DNA of 9,956 nt, from the NCBI GenBank assembly GCA_002402905.1, contig DHGT01000154.1, positions 23,024 through 32,979 of the forward strand, given 5' to 3'. Origin of the DNA: Desulfatitalea sp. UBA4791 (GTDB taxonomy: Bacteria; Desulfobacterota; Desulfobacteria; Desulfobacterales; Desulfosarcinaceae). The notes beneath the pieces are model-generated. The model was given only the letters and a program-made list of their open reading frames with translations, was not told the origin of the DNA and ran no database searches. The translations under genes and the position numbers were made by a program. Shown piece by piece: positions 4,519 to 9,956 of the stretch (within the stretch, counting starts at the first letter, position 1; each line of letters begins with the position of its first letter).

Positions 4519-5991
4519 TCATAAGCCAGGCTTGCGCTGATGAAAGTCGGTGGCCTGCTCGAAGGCATGGGCCGCGGCGAGCAGCAGTTCCTCCTGGAAA
4601 TGGCCGGCCATGAGCTGCAGGCCGATGGGAAGTCCTTGACCGGAAAAACCGCAGGGTACCGATATGCCGGGCAGCCCGGCCAGGTTGGCCGGCAGGGTGT
4701 AGACGTCGGTCAGGTACATGGCCAGGGGATCGTCGCTGTGGGCGCCGATGGGCGTGGCCGGGGTGGGGGTCACCGGCGAGGCGATGAGATCGCAGCTTTC
4801 GAAAGCCTTGGCAAAATCGCGCATGATCAGGGTCCGCACCTGGGAGGCCTTGCGGTAGTATGCATCGTAATAACCGGCGGACAGCGCATAGGTCCCCAGC
4901 AGGATGCGCCGCTGGACCTCGGGGCCGAAGCCCTGGGAGCGTGTGCGGCGGTACATGTCGATCAGGGTGTTGGCCGGCTCAGCCGCATCGCTGCTGCGCA
5001 GACCGTACTTGACGCCGTCGTAGCGGGCCAGGTTGGAACTGGCCTCGGACGGGGCGATGACGTAGTAGGCGGCCACACCGTAACGGGTGTGGGGCAGTCG
5101 TACCGTCACCGTCCGGGCGCCCAGCGCCTTGAGCGTGTCGATGGCCTTCATCACCGCCGCCGCTACCTCGGGGTCCAGTCCGGGCGTGTCGAAATACTCC
5201 TCGGGGACGCCGATGCGCAGCCCCTTGACGCCCCGGCCGAGGGCTGCGCCGTAATCGGGCACCGGCGGGGGGGCGCAGGTGGAATCGGCCGAATCGTGTC
5301 CGGCGATGGCCTGGAGCACGAGGGCACTGTCGGCCACGCTCTTGCTCAGCGGCCCGATCTGATCCAGGGAAGAGGCAAAGGCCACCAATCCATAACGCGA
5401 CACCCGGCCGTAGGTCGGCTTGAGGCCCACCACGCCGCAGTGGGAGGCCGGCTGGCGGATGGAGCCGCCGGTGTCCGAACCCAGTGCGGCCAGGCACATG
5501 TCGGCGGCCACGGCCGCGGCCGATCCGCCGCTGGAGCCGCCGGGAATGCAGTCGGTGTTCCATGGATTGCGGGTCACCTGAAAGGCCGAATGCTCGGTGG
5601 TGGAGCCCATGGCGAATTCGTCCATGTTCAGTTTGCCCAACACGACGGCGCCCTGGGCCTTGAGCCGCTGCACCACGAAGGCGTCGTAGGGCGGAATGAA
5701 ATTTTCAAGGATGCGCGAAGCGCAGGTGGTGCGCACCCCCTGGGTACAGAGCACGTCCTTCAGGGCAATGGGGATGCCGGTCAGGGCGGCCGCACAGCCC
5801 TGGGCAATGTCCTGGTCGGCCTGGCGTGCCTCTTCCAAGGCTTGGTCGGCGGTAACGGTGAGATAGGCGGCGATGGCCGGTTCGGCCTGCTGGATGCGAT
5901 CCAGAACGGCCCGGGTCAATTCGACCGCGGAGATCTCCTTGCGTTCGAGCAGCTCATGGGCCTGGGCCACGGTCAGGGTGTGTAGGTTCAT
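4519..5991 (-). CDS. gatA: Asp-tRNA(Asn)/Glu-tRNA(Gln) amidotransferase subunit A
   Basis: GatA releases ammonia from glutamine (or asparagine) and passes it to GatB, which converts mischarged Glu-tRNA(Gln) or Asp-tRNA(Asn) to the correct aminoacyl-tRNA. It is an amidase-signature enzyme of 490 residues, the normal length. The Ser-cisSer-Lys catalytic triad is visible: K78 in GIPIALKDVLC, S153 in PGGSSGGSAAAVAA and S177 in LGSDTGGSIRQPA. The following GVVGLKPTYGRVSRYGLVAFASSLDQIGP is a GatA hallmark. The ATG at 5991 is preceded by GGAGTGA, about nine bases upstream. The gene follows gatC and the Cys-rich gene in the same direction. gatB is not next to it and is absent from the window. Confidence 0.98.
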   Translation of the reverse strand: MNLHTLTVAQAHELLERKEISAVELTRAVLDRIQQAEPAIAAYLTVTADQALEEARQADQDIAQGCAAALTGIPIALKDVLCTQGVRTTCASRILENFIPPYDAFVVQRLKAQGAVVLGKLNMDEFAMGSTTEHSAFQVTRNPWNTDCIPGGSSGGSAAAVAADMCLAALGSDTGGSIRQPASHCGVVGLKPTYGRVSRYGLVAFASSLDQIGPLSKSVADSALVLQAIAGHDSADSTCAPPPVPDYGAALGRGVKGLRIGVPEEYFDTPGLDPEVAAAVMKAIDTLKALGARTVTVRLPHTRYGVAAYYVIAPSEASSNLARYDGVKYGLRSSDAAEPANTLIDMYRRTRSQGFGPEVQRRILLGTYALSAGYYDAYYRKASQVRTLIMRDFAKAFESCDLIASPVTPTPATPIGAHSDDPLAMYLTDVYTLPANLAGLPGISVPCGFSGQGLPIGLQLMAGHFQEELLLAAAHAFEQATDFHQRKPGL

Positions 5992-6023
5992 CGTGAATCA
6001 CTCCGGGTCAAGATGCATCTTTG

Positions 6024-6051
6024 TAAAACGGTCAGGTTAAAACGGTCAGGT
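6024..6051. repeat. Exact 14-bp tandem duplication in the gatA leader
   Basis: TAAAACGGTCAGGT occurs twice back to back (6024-6037 and 6038-6051) between the stop of the Cys-rich gene and gatA. It may be a slippage duplication or a binding site pair. Confidence 0.85.
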
Positions 6052-6059
6052 GGAAACCA

Positions 6060-6446
6060 TCAACGAGCGGCCTTTACGAGGGTCTGATCGCCGGTCGGAG
6101 ACTTGGGCCACTGTTTGATCACCTGCAGGATGTGACGCACAAAGGCGCATTCGCACCGGGCCGGACAGGGGCCCAGATCCTCCTGGTGCAGACACATGCC
6201 GGGGCACTGATCGCTGCCGGTGACGCGCTCGACAAAAACCGGTCCGTCGTACAGGTCCCGAAAGTCGATGACATACAGAGCCAGCGTGGTGCGGCAGCTG
6301 TGGTTGAACAGGAGAATGCCGGTGTGGAGTTTGCGGAAATTGACCTGATATCCGATCAGGTGAAGCGATGGATCGGCCAGGAATGCCTCGCGGGTGTCCC
6401 ACCGTTCGCCGCACTTGGTGCATGTCTTGAAACTCGCGTCGCCCAT
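6060..6446 (-). CDS. Cysteine-rich conserved hypothetical protein, 128 aa, in the gat operon
   Basis: I do not recognise a named family. The protein has eight cysteines: C9 and C12 in TCTKCGERW, C51 in NHSCRTT, C81 and C85 in DQCPGMC, and C94, C98 and C100 in PCPARCEC. The CxxC start looks like half of a zinc ribbon. The closely spaced C-x3-C and C-x3-C-x-C groups near the end suggest a second metal or Fe-S site. No signal peptide or membrane span is present; the middle (YQVNFRKLHTGILLFNHSC) may be beta-rich. The start is ambiguous: ATG 6446 lies five bases past the gatC stop with GGTGAT upstream, while GTG 6455 overlaps that stop (GTGA) and is preceded by AAGGTGAT. Its tight coupling to gatC and gatA suggests co-expression with the amidotransferase; a shared function is only inferred. 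Confidence 0.8.
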   Translation of the reverse strand: MGDASFKTCTKCGERWDTREAFLADPSLHLIGYQVNFRKLHTGILLFNHSCRTTLALYVIDFRDLYDGPVFVERVTGSDQCPGMCLHQEDLGPCPARCECAFVRHILQVIKQWPKSPTGDQTLVKAAR

Positions 6447-6451
6447 GGCGA

Positions 6452-6739
6452 TCACCCGATCACCTTGGGCACCACGAAACCGGCCTCGGCCCTGGCCGGC
6501 GCATTGGCCATGGCCTGCTCCGGTGAGAGATGCCGATGGGGCGTATCGTCCCTGAAGGCGTTGGTCAGATCGATGGCATGGGCGGTGGCCGGCACCCCCT
6601 CGGTGTCCACCTGGCCGAGGGTATCGACATAGTCCAAGATAGTGGCCATCTGCCGGGCCAGTCCGTCCACCGAAGCGGCATCGATGTCGAGACGGGCCAG
6701 ACGGGCCACATGTGTCACTTGTTCGGCCGTGATTTTCAT
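6452..6739 (-). CDS. gatC: Asp-tRNA(Asn)/Glu-tRNA(Gln) amidotransferase subunit C
   Basis: GatC is the small belt-like subunit that wraps GatA and stabilises its contact with GatB. The 95-residue length is normal. Family motifs are the start MKITAEQVTHVARLARLDID, the helix LARQMATILDYVDTLGQVDTEGVPAT and the segment LTNAFRDDTPHRHLSPEQAMANAPARAEAGFVVPKVIG, which includes the typical 'R-x-D-x-P' and 'G-x-F-x-V-P-K-V-[IL]' ends. ATG 6739 is preceded by AGGAG at about seven bases. The stop overlaps or abuts the next gene, so translation is probably coupled. The order gatC, Cys-rich, gatA on one strand supports an operon. Confidence 0.97.
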   Translation of the reverse strand: MKITAEQVTHVARLARLDIDAASVDGLARQMATILDYVDTLGQVDTEGVPATAHAIDLTNAFRDDTPHRHLSPEQAMANAPARAEAGFVVPKVIG

Positions 6740-6812
6740 CCCTCGCTCCTGCGTGTTGGATGTTTAAACCCGTTTCCGGCACGGTGTAAAGCCAAAACAG
6801 GGGATCTGCGGT

Positions 6813-7541
6813 TCAAGGCGTGGTGACCACCATGCCCTGTACCTGGTCCCCTTTCAGACGGGTCAACATGGTTTCGGCCCCTTCACGGGCGGCAAATGCG
6901 CCCACGCGGACCCGGTACCACACCCCCTTGCCCGGCAACTCCGTGCGCAGATGGTAGGCCGGATACCCCTTGCCGCGCAACCGGTCGACCATGCCGTCGG
7001 CGCTGGCCGCATCCTTGAAGGCCCCCACCTGAATTGCGAAGCGCTCCTTCTGGGCCGGCGCGGTCGCCGCGGGGGCAACCGTTTTGGGCGCCGCCACGGG
7101 TTTGGCGGCCACGGGGGGCACGGTCGGAGGGAGCGCAGCCTTTTCGGGTTTCCGTTCCGGTATGGGTGTGGGCGCCGCCGGCTTCTTTTCTGCCAGCACC
7201 GGCGCCGGTTTTTTCACCGCTTGGGGCGCATCCGCGATCCGCCGCGCCGTGGGGGCCGGCGGCTTCTTGAGGGCCTCGTAAAACCCCAGCTCCGTAGCCG
7301 GCGCGTCACCGGGATTGACCCGTGTTTCGATCTCTTCCTGTTGCTGCCGCAGCATGGCGGCCTTCAGGTTCCGCAGCTCCTGTTCCAGGGCATGGGCCTT
7401 CAGGGGAACCGGCGCGGTGCCCCGGCCGACCAGGATACCCAGGACAAACATCCATCCCATCACGAACAACAGCACCCCGGCCCACACCAGGCTCGCCTTG
7501 CGGGTGATTTGAATGGCAAATTTGGGCTGTTGGTCTGTCAC
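6813..7541 (-). CDS. SPOR-domain membrane protein
   Basis: SPOR domains bind denuded septal peptidoglycan glycans, so this is probably a cell-envelope or division-site protein. Layout of the 242 residues: a short cytoplasmic N-terminus, one membrane span (about 17-38, SLVWAGVLLFVMGWMFVLGI), a short coiled-coil-prone stretch (about 50-75), a long Pro/Ala/Lys linker (about 90-165) and a C-terminal SPOR domain (about 168-242). The SPOR domain contains FAIQVGAFKDAASADGMVDRL, YPAYHLRTELPGKGVWYRVRVGAF and a final MVVTTP strand. The start is GTG 7541. Its ribosome binding site, AGAGGT, overlaps the argS stop codon, and the gap to argS is only 12 bases. Placement after argS recurs in deltaproteobacteria as far as I recall. 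A type II inner-membrane topology is expected. Confidence 0.93.
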   Translation of the reverse strand: MTDQQPKFAIQITRKASLVWAGVLLFVMGWMFVLGILVGRGTAPVPLKAHALEQELRNLKAAMLRQQQEEIETRVNPGDAPATELGFYEALKKPPAPTARRIADAPQAVKKPAPVLAEKKPAAPTPIPERKPEKAALPPTVPPVAAKPVAAPKTVAPAATAPAQKERFAIQVGAFKDAASADGMVDRLRGKGYPAYHLRTELPGKGVWYRVRVGAFAAREGAETMLTRLKGDQVQGMVVTTP

Positions 7542-7553
7542 GCCGCCCGACCT

Positions 7554-9218
7554 CTACATCTGTTCCGGTGCGCTCACGCCCAGCAGCGCCAGCCCGTTGC
7601 GGATCACCTTCTGCACGGCCAGGATCAACCCGAGCCGCCCGGCGGCCAATTGCGGATCTTCCACCAGCACCCGATGCTTGTTGTAATAGGCATGGAACAG
7701 GGCGGCCAGCTGCATGAGAAAAAAGGTGACGCGGTGGGGCGCCAGGTTTTCGGCGGCCGTATCGACCACCCGGGGATACTGGTCCAGGGCCTTGATCAGG
7801 GCGATCTCCTCGGCCTCGGTCAGGCGCCGGCCGGCCTCGGCCGACCACTGCAGCCCGGCCATGCCGTTCTCTTGGGCCTTGCGCAGGATGCTGGCGATGC
7901 GGGCGTGGACATACTGGACATAATAGACCGGATTGTCGTTGGTGCGCTGTTTGGCCACCTCCAGATCGAAGTCCAGGGGGCTGTCATAGGCACGGGTCAG
8001 GAAGATGAAGCGGGCCGCATCGCGCCCCACCTCGGCCACCACCTCTTCGAGGGTCACGAATTCGCCGGACCGCGTGGACATGGCCACCGGCTGGCCGCCG
8101 CGCAGCAGGTTGACCAGCTGCACCAGGATCACCTGGAACTGCTCCCGGCGATGGCCGGTGGCCTCCACGGCGGCCTGCATGCGCGGGATGTAGCCGTGGT
8201 GATCGGCGCCCCACACGTCGATGATGCGGTCGAAACCGCGGACGAACTTGTTGCGGTGGTAGGCGATATCCGAGGCGAAATAGGTAGTCAGGCCGTTCTG
8301 GCGCACCACCACGCGGTCCTTTTCGTCGCCGTAGGCAGTGGTGTTGAACCACCAGGCGTGGTCCTTGGCATAGACCACCCCGCGCGCCTTGAGCTCTTCC
8401 AGGGACTGTTCGACCTGCCCTTCGTCATAGAGGCGCTGCTCGCTGAACCATTCGTCGTAGCGCACCCCGAAGTTTTCCAGGTCGGCACGGATACCGGCCA
8501 GGATGGCGTCGGCCGCGTGGCGCGCGCAATGGTTCAGGGCGGCGTCCTCGTCGCCGCGGATGAAATCGGCCCCTTTGGCATCGATCACCTCCCGGGCCAG
8601 GTCGCGGATATAGTCGCCCTGGTAGCAATCCTCGGGGAATTCGACCGCTTCGCCGATCATCTCCCGGCAGCGCAAAAACACCGAACGGCCCAGGGTGCGG
8701 ATCTGGCGGCCCGAATCGTTGATGTAGTATTCGCGCTGAACGTCGTACCCGCAACAGGCCAGGATGTTGGCCACCGCATCGCCCACGGCCGCGCCGCGCC
8801 CGTGGCCCACGTGCAGGGGGCCGGTGGGGTTGGCGCTGACGAACTCGACCTGCACCCGCTTTCCCTGGCCGATGCGGGAGGCGCCATAGCGCTGGTCCTC
8901 GGACAGCACCCGACCGACCACCGGCGGCCAGGCCGAGGGCTTGAGGAAAAAGTTGACGAACCCGGGACCGGCGATCTCGGTTCTATCCAGGTGGTCGTCC
9001 GGATCCACCATGTGGTCCACCAGGGCCTGGGCCACGCGGCGGGGCGCCATTTTCTGGACCTTGGCCGACAGCATGGCAAAGTTGGTGGCAAAATCGCCGT
9101 GGTTGTCCATCTTGGGCGTCTCGACCGCCACGTCGGGAAAGGCATCCGATGGCAGCGTGCCGTCGGCATGGGCCCGGCGGGCCGCGGCCAGGATCAATTC
9201 GCGGATATGGTCTATCAT
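7554..9218 (-). CDS. argS: Arginyl-tRNA synthetase
   Basis: ArgRS charges tRNA(Arg) with arginine and, unusually for class I enzymes, needs the tRNA for amino-acid activation. The 554-residue length fits. Visible are the N-terminal additional domain with MDNHGDFATNFAM, the HIGH signature as HVGH at 136-139 within FVSANPTGPLHVGHGRGAAVGD, YYINDSGRQIRTLG, the DVWGADHHGYIPRM block, and MSTRSGEFVTLEE at the place of the KMSKS loop. The C-terminal DALR-type anticodon-binding domain begins around NPVYYVQYVHARIASIL and ends in QKVIRNGLALLGVSAPEQM. The canonical KMSKS is degenerate, which is normal for many ArgRS. ATG 9218 has only a weak ribosome binding site. The gene is followed after 12 bases by the SPOR gene. 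Confidence 0.98.
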   Translation of the reverse strand: MIDHIRELILAAARRAHADGTLPSDAFPDVAVETPKMDNHGDFATNFAMLSAKVQKMAPRRVAQALVDHMVDPDDHLDRTEIAGPGFVNFFLKPSAWPPVVGRVLSEDQRYGASRIGQGKRVQVEFVSANPTGPLHVGHGRGAAVGDAVANILACCGYDVQREYYINDSGRQIRTLGRSVFLRCREMIGEAVEFPEDCYQGDYIRDLAREVIDAKGADFIRGDEDAALNHCARHAADAILAGIRADLENFGVRYDEWFSEQRLYDEGQVEQSLEELKARGVVYAKDHAWWFNTTAYGDEKDRVVVRQNGLTTYFASDIAYHRNKFVRGFDRIIDVWGADHHGYIPRMQAAVEATGHRREQFQVILVQLVNLLRGGQPVAMSTRSGEFVTLEEVVAEVGRDAARFIFLTRAYDSPLDFDLEVAKQRTNDNPVYYVQYVHARIASILRKAQENGMAGLQWSAEAGRRLTEAEEIALIKALDQYPRVVDTAAENLAPHRVTFFLMQLAALFHAYYNKHRVLVEDPQLAAGRLGLILAVQKVIRNGLALLGVSAPEQM

Positions 9219-9281
9219 TGAAACGGCTCTCTATTTGGAAGCGTTGTCTGTGAAGGCTTGTAAATAGTTTTGCGGGTCAAG

Positions 9282-9809
9282 TCAATGACGGCCGACCATG
9301 GCGTCGTGAACCCGCTCCGCCTCGGCCAGCATGCGCTGCTGCAAGGCGTTTTCCAGTATGACATCGCTTCGCAGCACCTGCCGAACGGCGTCCAGGTCCA
9401 GACGGCAGAGGGACATGGCGGCGCCCGCGTCGGAAAGGTCGCTGTGATCCACGATGCGGGCGTGTCTGAGGACGGCCTGGGCCAGGTCATGGAGCGCCTG
9501 TCTGTCCTGAGGTGCGGTGGCATCCATGCCGGCCGCCGCGGACAACCGGGCCAGGTAGCCCTTGATCACGCGCGCCATTTCGGTCTGGGCCTGGTTGTCC
9601 GCCGTAGCCCGCAACAGCATGGCGCTGCGCAAGCCCGAGGCGCGGCCGATGCCATAAAACACCCGCCCCTCATCGGTGACATAGGCGCCGCTGGCCGAGG
9701 CGGTCCAATCCGTGGGCGCGAGCACGGCCAGTTGCGTCTTGGCACAGCCGCAAAGCAACCACAACCCCAGCGCCAATAACCACCACACGCATTGATGTCG
9801 ACGTCCCAT
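9282..9809 (-). CDS. LPP20-like lipoprotein, 175 aa
   Basis: The protein has a lipoprotein signal peptide: basic MGRRHQ, hydrophobic CVWWLLALGLWLLC and a lipobox L-C-G-C with the lipidated Cys at 22. The lipobox has Cys at -2, slightly unusual but allowed in practice. The mature part has YVTDEGRVFYGIGRASGLRSAMLLRATADNQAQTEMARVIKGYLARL, which fits the LPP20 pattern: a short strand with 'G-I-G', then a long helix of Ala/Arg-rich A-x-x-x-A-x-x-E-[ML]-A-R repeats. The rest is helical and charged, ending AEAERVHDAMVGRH. GGGAGG precedes ATG 9809 by five or six bases. It probably sits in the periplasm, anchored to a membrane. It lies 63 bases upstream of argS and downstream of the tRNA-Val terminator, so it may start the argS transcription unit. 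Confidence 0.82.
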   Translation of the reverse strand: MGRRHQCVWWLLALGLWLLCGCAKTQLAVLAPTDWTASASGAYVTDEGRVFYGIGRASGLRSAMLLRATADNQAQTEMARVIKGYLARLSAAAGMDATAPQDRQALHDLAQAVLRHARIVDHSDLSDAGAAMSLCRLDLDAVRQVLRSDVILENALQQRMLAEAERVHDAMVGRH

Positions 9810-9862
9810 CGCATCCTCCCGGCAATACCGCGGTCACTGCGCGCTTTCGATGCCGCAAAGCG

Positions 9863-9892
9863 AAAAAGGGCTGCGAACCGATCGCAACCCTT
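9863..9892 (-). terminator. Rho-independent terminator after tRNA-Val
   Basis: Read on the minus strand, AAGGGTTGCGA (9892-9882), a TCGGT loop (9881-9877) and TCGCAGCCCTT (9876-9866) form an 11-bp stem with one G-U pair. The stem runs into TTTTT (9867-9863, two of the Ts being the end of the stem). It lies 11 bases beyond the tRNA 3' end and would stop tRNA transcription before the lipoprotein gene. Confidence 0.9.
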
Positions 9893-9903
9893 CCGCTCTA
9901 AAA

Positions 9904-9956
9904 TGGTAGGCACGCGCGGATTTGAACCGCGGACTTCTACCGTGTCAGGGTAGCGC
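9904..9956 (-). tRNA. tRNA-Val (anticodon GAC), 3' part, runs off the window
   Basis: The minus strand reads an anticodon stem CTACC, loop CTGACAC and GGTAG, so the anticodon is GAC (9946-9944), reading valine codons GUC and GUU. Next come a five-base variable loop AAGTC, a T arm CGCGG-TTCAAAT-CCGCG, the acceptor strand CGTGCCT, discriminator A and an encoded CCA ending at 9904. Spacing from anticodon to the 3' end is exactly the standard 42 bases. The D arm and the 5' acceptor strand lie outside the window. A strong terminator follows. Because the CCA is genome-encoded, no end repair is needed. Confidence 0.93.

Noticed and set aside
4540..5985. 481-aa plus-strand frame over gatA
   Set aside because: Antisense shadow. 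The minus strand encodes complete GatA with its catalytic triad.
6455..6782. Extension of the Cys-rich protein frame upstream through gatC
   Set aside because: That part is out of frame over gatC and shows shadow composition; real starts with ribosome binding sites lie at 6446 or 6455.
6951..9221. 756-aa plus-strand frame over argS and the SPOR gene
   Set aside because: It spans two clear minus-strand genes and their gap, and shows the Gly/His/Gln bias of an antisense frame.
9566..9913. Minus-strand 115-aa frame reaching into the tRNA terminator
   Set aside because: It is out of frame with the lipoprotein gene, Arg/Cys-rich, and its upstream part crosses the tRNA terminator.

Overview
The window reads as a chromosomal segment of a GC-rich Gram-negative bacterium. 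The order argS, SPOR-domain protein, gatC, Cys-rich protein, gatA suggests a deltaproteobacterium or Desulfobacterota member. That placement is inference from gene order and protein style; no marker gene fixes it.

Right half (about 4519-9956, GC-rich, minus strand). This is housekeeping sequence, read from high to low coordinates. It starts with the 3' part of a tRNA-Val(GAC) running off the window, followed by a strong intrinsic terminator. Next come a LPP20-like lipoprotein, arginyl-tRNA synthetase (argS), a membrane-anchored SPOR protein, gatC, an eight-cysteine protein and gatA. GatC and GatA are two of the three subunits of the tRNA-dependent amidotransferase; gatB is not in the window. 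Gaps are short, so argS to gatA looks like one transcription unit centred on aminoacyl-tRNA supply.

Middle (about 3803-4500, minus strand). A four-helix-bundle (23S rRNA IVS/Avd-like) gene lies between gatA and a 61-aa conserved-looking small protein. CGAGTA-type hexamer repeats stand in its leader and, inverted, in its 3' coding end. It looks like an insertion into the older operon.

Accessory block (about 1080-3790, visibly AT-richer, plus strand). It holds a two-gene cassette (a 101-aa unknown protein and a secreted protein resembling a SecD periplasmic domain), an orphan Phd/YefM-type antitoxin, a complete YefM-Txe/YoeB pair with a clear promoter and operator, and a second antitoxin-YoeB pair. 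The two toxins belong to different sequence types but keep the same predicted catalytic residues.

Left end (1-1079, minus strand). This is the N-terminal two-thirds or so of mutL, cut by the window edge. All minus-strand genes are co-oriented, so the plus-strand toxin-antitoxin block probably interrupts an older gatA-small protein-mutL neighbourhood.
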